From: Eubacterium ramulus
GTDB taxonomy: Bacteria > Bacillota > Clostridia > Lachnospirales > Lachnospiraceae
Direction of reading: 5' to 3'
DNA: 64,000 nucleotides
Assembly: GCF_003122485.1 (NCBI RefSeq)
Contig: NZ_JRFU01000061.1
Location: 28,801 to 92,800, forward strand
Shown here: positions 37,191 through 44,569 of the stretch, one piece after another
Layout: each line of letters starts with the position of its first letter
Numbering within the stretch: the first letter of the stretch is position 1
Notes under the pieces: model-generated
Seen by the model: only the letters and a program-made list of their open reading frames with translations
Told to the model about the DNA's origin: nothing
Database searches by the model: none
Position numbers and translations under genes: made by a program

Positions 37191-37225
37191 AAAGAGAAAG
37201 TGTTGATGTCGTCTAAAATGCGAAC
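37191..37225 (-). promoter_or_regulatory. degenerate copy of the recurrent intergenic element
   Basis: Minus strand TTCGCATTTTAGACGAC, then AACACTTTCTCTTTAG. It is a weaker match to the CGCG/AAC/CTTTAATGA element and lies just upstream of the tRNA-like gene. Confidence 0.4.
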
Positions 37226-37242
37226 TTCTCACACCTCTCCTC

Positions 37243-37270
37243 TATAAAAGGCGTTGTTTTTCACGCGAAT
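37243..37270 (-). promoter_or_regulatory. recurrent intergenic element (copy f)
   Basis: Minus strand AATTCGCGTG, AAAAACAACG, CCTTTTATA. It lies after a terminator and before the tRNA-like gene. Confidence 0.55.
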
Positions 37271-37307
37271 TTTAAAATGCTTGAAAATATGGTATTAGAG
37301 CAAAAAT

Positions 37308-37332
37308 AAGAGCCCTAGATTAACTAGAGCCC
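37308..37332 (-). terminator. intrinsic terminator
   Basis: AGGGCTCTAG and CTAGGGCTCT form a 10-bp stem (two G-U pairs) with a 5-base loop, followed by TATTTTTG on the minus strand. It ends the transcript of the 37345-37605 gene. Confidence 0.75.
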
Positions 37333-37344
37333 TTTTGTGAATTT

Positions 37345-37605
37345 TTATTTATTAATAGTTTTTAATTTTTTAGCAACTTCCTCAGTTGCTACTAAAGTAT
37401 CAGCTTTGAGATTTGTTACAACAATATTATCAGCGACTGCGTCATGACGTTCAGTATGAAACATCTCAGCTTCAGCTTTATCCAAAATATCTTTGACACG
37501 TTTCCGCTCATCCATAATAGCTTGTTCAATTGTGCAACCATTACAAACGAGTTTCACACGATCGCATAAAATGTGTTTGTTGTATTTACATTTCAAAAAT
37601 ATCAC
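37345..37605 (-). CDS. small phage hypothetical protein
   Basis: 86 aa. The N-terminus has Cys positions (CKYNKHILC, then CNGC) that could bind a metal; the rest is helical. It follows the XRE gene without a gap. Function is unknown. Confidence 0.65.
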   Translation of the reverse strand: MIFLKCKYNKHILCDRVKLVCNGCTIEQAIMDERKRVKDILDKAEAEMFHTERHDAVADNIVVTNLKADTLVATEEVAKKLKTINK

Positions 37606-37890
37606 CTACCTTCTACTTGCTCCATAAATATGGTCGTACGTTGGAACCAGATCATCAAGATTGCAATGAAGGGCAACCGCTATGTTGATTAGATTCTTTA
37701 AAGTTGGAAATCTCTTTTTATTCACGTATTGACTTATGCATGCTTTTGTTATGCCAGTTCGTCTTGCAAGTTCGTTTTGTCCGATTCCAAAAATAATCAT
37801 TGAGTCTCTAAGATTATCGCCAAAAATATCCATGAACTCGTGTTCACTCAATTTGACCACCTCCGTCCTAAAAACGTTTTTGTAATACAA
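37606..37890 (-). CDS. XRE-family transcription regulator
   Basis: 94 aa. The helix-turn-helix is NELARRTGITKACISQYVN, followed by FPTLKNLINIAVALHCNLDDLV. This is the Cro/CI fold, with no extra dimer or protease domain, so it is more Cro-like than CI-like. The operator pair at 38006-38060 lies upstream of its start, so it or the upstream ribbon-helix-helix protein probably binds there and controls this gene. Confidence 0.88.
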   Translation of the reverse strand: MYYKNVFRTEVVKLSEHEFMDIFGDNLRDSMIIFGIGQNELARRTGITKACISQYVNKKRFPTLKNLINIAVALHCNLDDLVPTYDHIYGASRR

Positions 37891-38005
37891 TTATTTAATT
37901 GTGAACACCGACTATTTTTTCTATATTTCCTATTTTATTTTTCACGTAATAATTAAGGGGTTAACAATTAAATAACAAAAATAGGGGTTTTTTCCGTACA
38001 AAAAC

Positions 38006-38060
38006 TAGTTATTGTACGTACAGAAACCTATTTAAGGATAGTTATTGTACGTACAGAAAC
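38006..38060. promoter_or_regulatory. two direct operator repeats with palindromic core
   Basis: A 22-bp unit (TAGTTATTGTACGTACAG, then AAAC) occurs at 38006-38027 and 38039-38060, period 33. Each contains the perfect palindrome TGTACGTACA. A weaker GTAC half site is at about 37996. It lies between the ribbon-helix-helix and XRE genes. Confidence 0.78.
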
Positions 38061-38254
38061 TATCGTTCAAAATCCATCTCTTCGCGATACAACGCTTGTA
38101 ATCCGCTTCTAAATATCTCTGATTTAGATTTTCCAGTCTTTTCGGACAAAATATCGAGCAACATTTTGTCGACTTTGGATAGCCTCATTTCGAATCGTGT
38201 TCCCATTATATCTTCTTTTTTCGGTCTTCCGCCTCTATTTTCAATATTATTCAT
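38060..38254 (-). CDS. ribbon-helix-helix DNA-binding protein
   Basis: 64 aa. After a basic RGGRPKKED comes the strand GTRFEMRLSK and the helices KMLLDILSEKTGKSKSEIFR, the Arc/CopG fold. It binds DNA as a dimer through the strand. Its stop lies against the second operator copy, so it may regulate the XRE gene. Confidence 0.8.
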   Translation of the reverse strand: MNNIENRGGRPKKEDIMGTRFEMRLSKVDKMLLDILSEKTGKSKSEIFRSGLQALYREEMDFER

Positions 38255-38438
38255 CCAACACCTCTCTAACGTTTATCGGATGTTCGCCAACATCAGCAAC
38301 GATGCTATATTCACAATAATCCGGAATAACCACAACTCTATTGCCTACATTAGAATTCAGCTCAGTTTCAAGTCTGTCATGAAGATTCACAAGGTCTTCA
38401 TACAATAACGTGCAATTAGGTCTAACAAGAAATATCAT
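38247..38438 (-). CDS. small phage protein
   Basis: 63 aa from ATG 38438 (GGAGGAGC upstream, overlap ATGA with the previous gene). It begins MIFLVRPNCTLLYEDLVNL. Mixed alpha/beta; no known motif. Confidence 0.65.
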   Translation of the reverse strand: MIFLVRPNCTLLYEDLVNLHDRLETELNSNVGNRVVVIPDYCEYSIVADVGEHPINVREVLDE

Positions 38439-38587
38439 TTTCTGCTCCTCCACAAATCAATAAAAATATTCATAAGCCCAAAAAGTGTCGCAGCTACATA
38501 ACATGCAAAATTTGAAGTAACGCACCCTATGATAATCAATCCAAAACCGATCACAGCCTCCAAAATAACACCAAATATGCTCCGCAT
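38435..38587 (-). CDS. 50-aa membrane peptide
   Basis: MRSIFGVILEAVIGFG, then two hydrophobic segments. The ribosome site AGGAGGTGATGACT is nearly perfect. It overlaps the next gene. Function is unknown. Confidence 0.7.
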   Translation of the reverse strand: MRSIFGVILEAVIGFGLIIIGCVTSNFACYVAATLFGLMNIFIDLWRSRK

Positions 38588-38592
38588 AGTCA

Positions 38593-38814
38593 TCACCTCC
38601 AAATCTTCCCGGTTTCCTTCTCCTTCAATACTATTCTGTTCTCCACATGAAAGCCTGCAAGTTCACAAATATCGAAGATAGAATTCAGCAGCTTATAGAA
38701 TTTCTCATCCGATTTATCAAAGCTCCGTTCTTTATTCTCTGTGCGTTTAATGGCTTCATATGCTGTCGGGTCGTAATATCCAGACCCATTTCTTCGTATT
38801 TCGTTATCGTTCAA
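38593..38814 (-). CDS. conserved phage protein (GSGYYDPTAYEAI family)
   Basis: 73 aa with a TTG start. RRNGSGYYDPTAYEAI, then FDICELAGFHVENRI and TGKIWR, is a widespread Firmicute phage protein of unknown function. AAAGGA is close to the start, so translation may be coupled to the upstream gene. Confidence 0.72.
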   Translation of the reverse strand: MNDNEIRRNGSGYYDPTAYEAIKRTENKERSFDKSDEKFYKLLNSIFDICELAGFHVENRIVLKEKETGKIWR

Positions 38815-38950
38815 TTCCTTTAATCTTACCTTTCATAAATTCTCTCAAGTCCTCAGACTTAATATGATACCAACCATCTACGTTGTATCTTAAATATCGC
38901 AAGTACGCCCCAATGCTGCCTTTCTTTGGATCATACGGGTTTCGTTTCAT
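38804..38950 (-). CDS. small basic phage protein
   Basis: 48 aa, MKRNPYDPKKGSIGAYLRYL, then VDGWYHIKSEDLREFM. GAGGCG precedes ATG 38950, inside the end of the upstream gene. Its function is unknown. Confidence 0.65.
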   Translation of the reverse strand: MKRNPYDPKKGSIGAYLRYLRYNVDGWYHIKSEDLREFMKGKIKGIER

Positions 38951-39248
38951 CGCCTCTTTCAGTGTCACGCATTGTCACATCCTTTCCTGAATACCAGCCC
39001 ATTTGCTTCATTTTCTTCACAAATAACTTCATTTCATAACCCGTAAGGCCTACTGCTGCATTAACTCCGCATGTAGAATCATATGACTGAATAATGTTTT
39101 CGCCAGAACGCTTATGCAGAATATCAACCGAATGAACGTATTTATACTTGGCGTCATATCGCTCATAATAAACGATATGCTCATTCTCTACATTTTTACA
39201 AAATCCAATCTCAGCAAGTTTCTCATCTACACTTTTAAATAATTTCAT
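38931..39248 (-). CDS. phage hypothetical protein
   Basis: 105 aa. FKSVDEKLAEIGF, then YHVYYERYD-like and VGLTGYEMKLFVKKMKQMGWY. A common small phage family of unknown role. The C-terminus overlaps the next small gene. Confidence 0.68.
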   Translation of the reverse strand: MKLFKSVDEKLAEIGFCKNVENEHIVYYERYDAKYKYVHSVDILHKRSGENIIQSYDSTCGVNAAVGLTGYEMKLFVKKMKQMGWYSGKDVTMRDTERGDETKPV

Positions 39249-39278
39249 TTTCTTAATTCCCTTCTGTCAAAAATAAAA

Positions 39279-39303
39279 GACCCAACGAATGTCACGCTGA
39301 GTC
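39279..39303 (-). terminator. intrinsic terminator
   Basis: Minus strand GACTCAGCG and CGTTGGGTC pair over 9 bp, then TTTTATTTTTG. Confidence 0.7.
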
Positions 39304-39360
39304 CTCTGCTTCCAATTTAACTCCACCGTACTCCCACAGATCACGCTTCAGCTCGTCCAT
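39292..39360 (-). CDS. 22-aa frame, doubtful
   Basis: MDELKRDLWEYGGV, then EAEDSA. CAGGAC lies just before the ATG. Its end overlaps the terminator hairpin. It may be a real micro-protein or chance. Confidence 0.35.
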   Translation of the reverse strand: MDELKRDLWEYGGVKLEAEDSA

Positions 39361-39375
39361 GTCCTGTTAATGCTA

Positions 39376-39564
39376 CTACCATTTCGTCACCGCCAAACAT
39401 CCACATTTATCACACATACATAACTTGCCAGAGACTGCTACAAATCCATTTCCTGTTTTCTTATAAATTTTACGCTCAAATTCAGCATAGTTGTCTCCTG
39501 TTCTGTATACAACCGGTTGCATAATTTCGTGACACACCGGACACAATCTAGTGCTTTCTGCCAT
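39376..39564 (-). CDS. zinc-ribbon protein
   Basis: 62 aa. CPVCHEIM near the N-terminus and CMCDKCGCL near the C-terminus form a zinc ribbon. Such small proteins bind nucleic acid or a partner protein. It lies in a run of small middle genes. Confidence 0.75.
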   Translation of the reverse strand: MAESTRLCPVCHEIMQPVVYRTGDNYAEFERKIYKKTGNGFVAVSGKLCMCDKCGCLAVTKW

Positions 39565-39572
39565 ATCTACAC

Positions 39573-39698
39573 CTACTTTCTATCTTCCACAGGAATAATT
39601 ATATCAATGTTGGAAAGAATCTGAAGGATGTTCCATGATTCTCCGTTGAATTCCTTGTCAACATCAATGAATCTCTCTGCAAGATCACTAAGCAGCAT
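39573..39698 (-). CDS. 41-aa phage protein
   Basis: MLLSDLAERFIDVDKEF, then SWNILQILSNIDIIIPV. It begins inside the end of the upstream 30-aa gene, so it is probably translated by coupling; no clear ribosome site of its own. The composition looks coding. Confidence 0.6.
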   Translation of the reverse strand: MLLSDLAERFIDVDKEFNGESWNILQILSNIDIIIPVEDRK

Positions 39699-39780
39699 CG
39701 ATCATCGCATCAAGCTGAGCCTGTGTGAGATTATACGTGGCAGTCTTACTCTTCTCGGTTTCCCGTTTCTGTCTCCGCAT
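39688..39780 (-). CDS. 30-aa phage protein
   Basis: MRRQKRETEKSKTATYNL, then TQAQLDAMIDAA. GAGCAG precedes ATG 39780, inside the end of the upstream gene. A short helical basic peptide. Confidence 0.5.
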   Translation of the reverse strand: MRRQKRETEKSKTATYNLTQAQLDAMIDAA

Positions 39781-39943
39781 TTCTGCTCTGCTCATCTAAA
39801 TATGCCTCCCATGCTGAATTAAACATATTACTAATGCCAGCTCTTTTATATTTTTCTTCCTTGCATTCACAAACACGATTAGTAATCTCATACACGCAAA
39901 GAAAAATCACAAATATCAATATTAAAATTTGTACAAATGTCAT
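39746..39943 (-). CDS. single-pass membrane protein
   Basis: 65 aa. An N-terminal transmembrane helix (ILILIFVIFLCVYEI) then a charged soluble part with Cys residues. Function is unknown. Its start overlaps the stop of the 39940 gene. Confidence 0.68.
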   Translation of the reverse strand: MTFVQILILIFVIFLCVYEITNRVCECKEEKYKRAGISNMFNSAWEAYLDEQSRNAETETGNREE

Positions 39944-40194
39944 TCTATATAGCCTCCTAAGTAAATGTCTTTAATTTTATCTGCTTCAAGTTCTAAAATT
40001 TGGATTGCATTCATAACCTGAGAAATCCTATCTACTGTTGTGTAATCATTAGCCATTTCTTGTATATAAAACTCGTTAATGAACAAATTTCTAGCATTTT
40101 CTGCAGCATCTTTGGTTGTATAAATACCAAAAAGATGCTCCTCGTATCCGTAACTGTTAAAATAAGTGTTCCCATGAACTAAATATAAAATCAT
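39940..40194 (-). CDS. phage hypothetical protein
   Basis: 84 aa. MILYLVHGNTYFNSYG, then GIYTTKDAAENARNLF, a fold seen in short proteins carried by many phages. No known activity. Confidence 0.65.
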   Translation of the reverse strand: MILYLVHGNTYFNSYGYEEHLFGIYTTKDAAENARNLFINEFYIQEMANDYTTVDRISQVMNAIQILELEADKIKDIYLGGYIE

Positions 40195-40197
40195 CCT

Positions 40198-40668
40198 TTA
40201 TCCTTCCACTTTCTTTTCATCTGCCATTTTTACCATATGTTTTCTAGCATTTAATGAATTGCCATCCCAATTAAATGCTTCTTCTTTTATCACATCTCCT
40301 ATTGGTCCGATTACAATATTCTCCATCGCGTTTACATAAAATTTATAACCATTCACATACACATAATCACCATCAATATCACAGCCAGCCACTTTTGCAG
40401 CCTCAAAAATATCTTTTTGTGACCATGACGTACAGAAATTTCGATTCTCCTCGATCCGCTGTCTAATGAATGCCATAATGAAATCTTCTGCGTATCCGTG
40501 GCAACAAAGATCATTTTCTGGTATGTAATGACGAGAATGAAATTTAGTTCCACGATCATATACAATTAGCACAAATCTTTTATTGGCATAATCATACCAG
40601 AAATTAACCTCGACATTGTATTCCTTGGCGAGTTTTCCTAATTCTACAAGCATCTCATTCTCCTCCAC
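40198..40668 (-). CDS. phage hypothetical protein
   Basis: 156 aa. Mixed alpha/beta; EAAKVAGCDIDGDYVYVNGYKFYV and IVIGPIGDVIKEEAFNWDG look conserved. No catalytic motif I can name. It overlaps the 40655 gene by 14 bases. Confidence 0.65.
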   Translation of the reverse strand: MEENEMLVELGKLAKEYNVEVNFWYDYANKRFVLIVYDRGTKFHSRHYIPENDLCCHGYAEDFIMAFIRQRIEENRNFCTSWSQKDIFEAAKVAGCDIDGDYVYVNGYKFYVNAMENIVIGPIGDVIKEEAFNWDGNSLNARKHMVKMADEKKVEG

Positions 40669-40861
40669 ATCTTTTTATATAACGAATTTGATTGTATGGA
40701 ATAGCTGCCATCAAGGCGTAATTGTCGTCACATTCTTCCTTTTTGTGCAAAAACAAACACATATTAGGATTTGTGTTTTCAATGTAATCACACTTGCAAT
40801 CGAAACCCATAATAGTTCCATCGATTAATTCCGCTACAAAATAAACTTTATTATCTTCCAT
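40655..40861 (-). CDS. small phage protein
   Basis: 68 aa: VYFVAELIDGTIMGFDCKC, then IPYNQIRYIKRCGGE. Beta-rich; no known role. Confidence 0.63.
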   Translation of the reverse strand: MEDNKVYFVAELIDGTIMGFDCKCDYIENTNPNMCLFLHKKEECDDNYALMAAIPYNQIRYIKRCGGE

Positions 40862-41015
40862 TTTTATTCCTTCCTCTCCGATGATTTAGAATGTACCCGC
40901 CATACCGATCAGGTGTTATATTCTTTTCTATCTTAGCTTTCCATTTTACCCAGCCCTTACGCCCACTTATCCGATTCTGCTCTTTAGTGAACATTGTTGA
41001 AATATCATTACTCAT
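40851..41015 (-). CDS. 54-aa basic phage protein
   Basis: MSNDISTMFTKEQNRI, then GRKGWVKWKAKIEKN and DRYGGYILNHRRGR. GGAGGGATGTTTA precedes the ATG. Its end overlaps the next start. Its basic nature suggests nucleic-acid contact, not shown. Confidence 0.65.
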   Translation of the reverse strand: MSNDISTMFTKEQNRISGRKGWVKWKAKIEKNITPDRYGGYILNHRRGRNKNGR

Positions 41016-41236
41016 TAAACATCCCTCCATTTATAATCATTCATTGCCGTTTTAAATATAATAGTGATGACTTTCTTTTGATCATCGTTTAAATCGTCCC
41101 TTAACTCAAAAGATCGAATGGCATTATTCAAAGATATATGGCCACCAAGCAAATTACCAATGATCATATATATTTCCTCCTTTTGCATGCCAGTTAAAGT
41201 ATCAAATATTTCGCCGATGGTTTTATCATTACTCAT
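41015..41236 (-). CDS. phage hypothetical protein
   Basis: 73 aa, all helical: MSNDKTIGEIFDTLTGM, then YMIIGNLLGG and KVITIIFKTAMNDY. The pattern is close to a family of small phage proteins of unknown function seen beside early genes. Confidence 0.68.
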   Translation of the reverse strand: MSNDKTIGEIFDTLTGMQKEEIYMIIGNLLGGHISLNNAIRSFELRDDLNDDQKKVITIIFKTAMNDYKWRDV

Positions 41237-41246
41237 AATCTTCCTC

Positions 41247-41882
41247 CTACCCTAACAAATCTTTATCGATAATCTGGAAGTTAGCTCTATGAATATAAAG
41301 AGCCTTACCATCAATCATTAATTTAGTCATCTTAGGTAAATCTTTCGGAATCTTCCAGTAAACCTCATCTCCGGAATATGCAGCAATAGGTTGTCCGAGC
41401 TGAGACTTAACCACTACTACCCGGCTTTTACCAAAATAATTCTTATACTCATTAATGATACCGGAAACATATGTATAATCTGTAATACCACCAGACGAAT
41501 GACTGTAAATATCATCTTGTGTGAATTCGGCTTCCGGCTGTAGTCCATCCTGTTCGAATATACAGGTGTCGCCACAACTCTGAATCTGGTCGCCGTCAAC
41601 GTTAATCGTGATAACGGACGATAAAGAATATCCGGTAACAATCGAACCATCGCTATCATAAGAAGTCTCTTTAACTTTGTTTCCTGTAATATTAATCTTA
41701 TCGCCTGTCGTGGTCATCACTCTGTTACCATAATTATCGTAAGTCCGGATTGTATACCCGTTACCTACCAAATTGCCTTTGAATTCATTCATGGCATCAT
41801 CCAGAGCGGCGCAACCTATAAACCCACTGAATATACAAACACATAACGCCATACACACTAACACTTTAATTTTCTTTTTCAT
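41247..41882 (-). CDS. phage-encoded lipoprotein (DUF5052-like)
   Basis: 211 aa. A lipoprotein signal (VLVCMALCVCIFSGFIGC, Cys as lipidation site) is followed by a beta-rich domain: GNGYTIRTYDNYGNRVMTT, then KVKETSYDSDGSI, matching DUF5052. It would sit on the outer face of the membrane. A phage-encoded surface lipoprotein is a good candidate for blocking superinfection. Its start overlaps the 41879 gene. Confidence 0.78.
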   Translation of the reverse strand: MKKKIKVLVCMALCVCIFSGFIGCAALDDAMNEFKGNLVGNGYTIRTYDNYGNRVMTTTGDKINITGNKVKETSYDSDGSIVTGYSLSSVITINVDGDQIQSCGDTCIFEQDGLQPEAEFTQDDIYSHSSGGITDYTYVSGIINEYKNYFGKSRVVVVKSQLGQPIAAYSGDEVYWKIPKDLPKMTKLMIDGKALYIHRANFQIIDKDLLG

Positions 41883-42214
41883 CTTTTATTTTCTCCTTTT
41901 ATTTTCTCCTCGACAACGTCTTTTCCCCAACCAACGTTCAAATATGCATAAAAATCCCATTGGTCTGACGGACAACCGCTTGGTAATGGCTGCACCGGGT
42001 CAAATTTAACCTTATAACCATTAGCGATTAATTCATTCTGTACTGCCTGTATGATTTCGTGGTCGTTTTTGTCCCTGTCGTCAACTGCCATACGTAATGC
42101 AAAATGACCATTAGAACTCTGTTTCATAATTTTTTTCATCACATCATCCATAAGTTCCTTAGCTTTGCTGGAAATCATTGTTTTACGATACATTTCTTTA
42201 GCTGTCATAACCAT
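41879..42214 (-). CDS. phage hypothetical protein
   Basis: 111 aa from ATG 42214 (AGGAGGAAACG upstream). MVMTAKEMYRKTMISS, then HFALRMAVDDRDKNDHEII and GYKVKFDPVQPLPSG. Mixed alpha/beta; the function is unknown. Confidence 0.65.
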   Translation of the reverse strand: MVMTAKEMYRKTMISSKAKELMDDVMKKIMKQSSNGHFALRMAVDDRDKNDHEIIQAVQNELIANGYKVKFDPVQPLPSGCPSDQWDFYAYLNVGWGKDVVEEKIKGENKR

Positions 42215-42225
42215 ATCGTTTCCTC

Positions 42226-42426
42226 CTACCTGTCCAAAAATCTCCAAATTTTAATCTCTTTCACGATGCTGTATTTAACTGCCATGATAAATAACCCCGA
42301 AAATCCAATTATGAACAATAATACAAATACACCATGCCAGAATTCATGATCGCAAAATATCATGCCGATCAACCCAATAAAAAATAGCGCCACCAAAAAG
42401 ATGACGCCCACTACTAATTCACTCAT
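42226..42426 (-). CDS. two-helix membrane protein
   Basis: 66 aa with two transmembrane segments (LVVGVIFLVALFFIGLIG; VFVLLFIIGFSGLFIMA). GAGGAGGAAGAAT precedes the start. Function is unknown. Confidence 0.7.
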   Translation of the reverse strand: MSELVVGVIFLVALFFIGLIGMIFCDHEFWHGVFVLLFIIGFSGLFIMAVKYSIVKEIKIWRFLDR

Positions 42427-42427
42427 C

Positions 42428-42760
42428 CTATTCTTCCTCCTCTTCTTCTATTCTTTTCCTCTGCTCAGCGAATCGAGTTACGTCATTCATAGCGCTGGCA
42501 TACCCGCTGCTATATCCATTAGTGTAACCTTTAGCGTAAGATTTTGTGTCCGAATTCGCCTTGCTCTGAAGCTGATAAATATCAATACCGTTTTCACGCA
42601 ATTTGCGAATCAATTCGATTGCCGCATATAATTCTTTCTTTTCAACGATGATCTCATATTTTTCTTGTATGTGGTTACATAAAGTTGAGAATATAAATTC
42701 TTCTTCTGTTTCTTGAACCTTATGTGCTATCTCACATGTAATATTATTCACATCATTCAT
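42428..42760 (-). CDS. phage hypothetical protein
   Basis: 110 aa from ATG 42760 (GGAAAGGAGAACAAA upstream). Helical, with YGKGYTNGYSSGYASAM-like Gly/Tyr repeats near residue 85 and an acidic end (RKRIEEEEEE). The function is unknown. Confidence 0.65.
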   Translation of the reverse strand: MNDVNNITCEIAHKVQETEEEFIFSTLCNHIQEKYEIIVEKKELYAAIELIRKLRENGIDIYQLQSKANSDTKSYAKGYTNGYSSGYASAMNDVTRFAEQRKRIEEEEEE

Positions 42761-42784
42761 TTTGTTCTCCTTTCCAATAAAAAA

Positions 42785-42825
42785 AGAAAGGGCCTGCGAT
42801 TTTTCAACCACAAGTCCTTTCAGAC
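42785..42825 (-). terminator. intrinsic terminator
   Basis: Minus strand GAAAGG and CCTTTC arms around an A-rich loop, then TTTTTTTATT. It follows the 42838-43101 gene. Confidence 0.6.
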
Positions 42826-42837
42826 ATTTTTGTTTCC

Positions 42838-43101
42838 CTACGCTTCGATGTCTTTCTGAGTATCCTCCTTGATTGCTTTATCGTATTTTTCAATATCTAT
42901 TAACACGCTAGATATTTTTCGATCGCAATAGTATTTTATAATAACGTCCAAAGCGTGTTTATAATCTTCGTTAGTGACCACTGGCAACTTTTGTGATAAG
43001 TTTTCAATATCCCATGGATGGATTAATATTTCACCATCTTTGGAAGATGAAGTGCATTCATTTGCCGCTTTAATTATTAATAAATGCGCCATCCTATTCA
43101 T
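42838..43101 (-). CDS. phage hypothetical protein
   Basis: 87 aa, helical: MAHLLIIKAANECTSS, then YKHALDVIIKYYCDRKIS. No recognised domain. Its start overlaps the stop of the upstream gene. Confidence 0.65.
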   Translation of the reverse strand: MNRMAHLLIIKAANECTSSSKDGEILIHPWDIENLSQKLPVVTNEDYKHALDVIIKYYCDRKISSVLIDIEKYDKAIKEDTQKDIEA

Positions 43102-43256
43102 CCCCCCCTTACCAACCCTACGAATTCAACACGCTCCTCTGCAAGAGACACAAAATATCTTTTGCCTTGATAATTGATATAGTCTCCCTCGTATTTAGTA
43201 TTCTTATCTGGCTCTGAAGCATAAGCCAGAATGTTGATCTTAGTTGTCTTGTTCAT
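43098..43256 (-). CDS. small beta-rich phage protein
   Basis: 52 aa from ATG 43256 (GGAGGAATATAAAG upstream). YEGDYINYQGKRYFVSL is a compact beta pattern. The function is unknown. Confidence 0.65.
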   Translation of the reverse strand: MNKTTKINILAYASEPDKNTKYEGDYINYQGKRYFVSLAEERVEFVGLVRGG

Positions 43257-43539
43257 TTGCTTTATATTCCTCCCAACCAATTGGCAAAGTGAATAAATGA
43301 TTGCAGTACGGGCATGACACATTCATTCTATGTGTTTTTGAGTCTTTGATTGGATAAAAACAGTCAAACACAAACCCCTTCTCGCAGGACGGGCAACGTG
43401 TTCTGTAGTAAATATTTGGTTTACTACCCGGTCTCTTCTCATTCCCAGGAACCAAAGTATCGGCAATTTTCTTTAAGCTTCGATCAATTCCTCTTAGAGC
43501 GTTTAAAATATCTTGCTCGTATCTATCATGAGTTGCCAT
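43240..43539 (-). CDS. zinc-ribbon phage protein
   Basis: 99 aa from ATG 43539 (AGGAGG, nine bases upstream). After a helical start comes RCPSCEKGF, then VSCPYCNHLFTLPIGWEEY, a four-Cys zinc site. The N-terminal helix (NALRGIDRSLKKIADTL) is common in phage zinc-ribbon proteins. Confidence 0.78.
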   Translation of the reverse strand: MATHDRYEQDILNALRGIDRSLKKIADTLVPGNEKRPGSKPNIYYRTRCPSCEKGFVFDCFYPIKDSKTHRMNVSCPYCNHLFTLPIGWEEYKANEQDN

Positions 43540-43786
43540 TTTCTTCATCCTCCTGTTTTGTCAATTTATTGAGTAGCTCATTAATTATGTTTTCTTTAGC
43601 TACTATTACATCAGCATCGTCGCAAAGTGTATCCCACAAACGTCTATTGCCGATCATTATGCTATGATATCTATCCTCAAGCTCGCTATAAGCCTTTCGC
43701 ATCACGCTAACGATAAATCCGAACACAATAAATTCAGCAATAGCCATGGCCAATAAAGCAATTATCAGAATTTCATATCCAGCCAT
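43526..43786 (-). CDS. membrane-anchored coiled-coil protein
   Basis: 86 aa. An N-terminal transmembrane helix (ILIIALLAMAIAEFIVFGFIV) is followed by a helical cytoplasmic domain. The leader carries CGAAAGGAG. Its role is unknown. Confidence 0.7.
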   Translation of the reverse strand: MAGYEILIIALLAMAIAEFIVFGFIVSVMRKAYSELEDRYHSIMIGNRRLWDTLCDDADVIVAKENIINELLNKLTKQEDEENGNS

Positions 43787-43822
43787 AAGATATTCTCTCC
43801 TTTCGATTTGTTATAAAATAAA

Positions 43823-43844
43823 GGCCCGACGATTAAGCCGAGCC
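43823..43844 (-). terminator. intrinsic terminator
   Basis: GGCTCGGC and GTCGGGCC pair over 8 bp on the minus strand, then TTTATTTT. ACAAATCGAAAGGAG and the next gene follow at once. Confidence 0.7.
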
Positions 43845-43852
43845 AAATATTC

Positions 43853-44080
43853 TTATAAAAATATAAATATTAATCGCACGATTGCTACCCCGCACATTAT
43901 GAATGTAGCCAACCGGAACCCTCCAGATATTCCGAGGTACCATTTCTCAAATGTGGTGTAGTTTTTAGCCATGAATCGCCATTTATTTGCCAAGTTCATA
44001 CTTCGTCCATATGCTTTCGCTATCACCACATTTACGATATCAATCGACAGCATTATCAGCGCTATCTTTAGTAGTATCAT
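43853..44080 (-). CDS. two-helix membrane protein
   Basis: 75 aa. Hydrophobic segments at both ends (LLKIALIMLSIDIVNVVIA; FRLATFIMCGVAIVRLIFIF) with a basic middle. Function is unknown. Confidence 0.68.
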   Translation of the reverse strand: MILLKIALIMLSIDIVNVVIAKAYGRSMNLANKWRFMAKNYTTFEKWYLGISGGFRLATFIMCGVAIVRLIFIFL

Positions 44081-44101
44081 TAGATTTTACCTCACTTTCT
44101 T

Positions 44102-44287
44102 TTATTTAAACTCTTCTTCTGGATAGACATATTCACATTTCTGAACCCAGATTGTACACTTAAATACTTCCTTCAGGAGATTGTACGCACGTCTTGCTTT
44201 CTCTTTTGCCTCTTCGGCATCCCCGACAATAGTACGTAGACACTTCATATCCCCATTTGTTTCATAACATCCGAGTCTATATTTCAT
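44102..44287 (-). CDS. small phage protein
   Basis: 61 aa: MKYRLGCYETNGDMKC, then GDAEEAKEKARRAYNLL. Mixed alpha/beta. Function is unknown. Confidence 0.62.
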   Translation of the reverse strand: MKYRLGCYETNGDMKCLRTIVGDAEEAKEKARRAYNLLKEVFKCTIWVQKCEYVYPEEEFK

Positions 44288-44291
44288 ATAT

Positions 44292-44381
44292 TTATTCCCT
44301 CACTTTCTGCATCCTCCGATTATCCACAGTCAATTGATTATCCTCACAAGAAACCGCGCTTAATTGTTTTGCTTTGCACAT
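44292..44381 (-). CDS. 29-aa micro-protein
   Basis: MCKAKQLSAVSCEDNQL, then DNRRMQKVRE. AAAAAGGAG lies 7 bases before the ATG. It starts inside the end of the 44383-44544 gene. Confidence 0.5.
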   Translation of the reverse strand: MCKAKQLSAVSCEDNQLTVDNRRMQKVRE

Positions 44382-44382
44382 G

Positions 44383-44544
44383 TCATCTCTCCTTTTTCTC
44401 CTCAAAATTTACTGGTTTCCGCGAATGTAAATTACAAGGCTCAGCAAGACAATCATTGCATGGATCCTCAACATCTTTTTTATCCTTGTATTTACATAAA
44501 TTACAGTATTTGAAAAAATCTGCCTCTTTGTATTCGTATTCCAA
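44383..44544 (-). CDS. 53-aa Cys-rich protein, TTG start
   Basis: After the TTG comes EYEYKEADFFKYCNLCKYKD, then DPCNDCLAEPCNLHS and KPVNFEE. Two CxxC-type pairs suggest a zinc knuckle. GGAGGAAATTATTAT precedes the start. I recognise this pattern from many Firmicute phages. Confidence 0.72.
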   Translation of the reverse strand: MEYEYKEADFFKYCNLCKYKDKKDVEDPCNDCLAEPCNLHSRKPVNFEEKKER

Positions 44545-44569
44545 ATAATAATTTCCTCCATTCCTGAAA

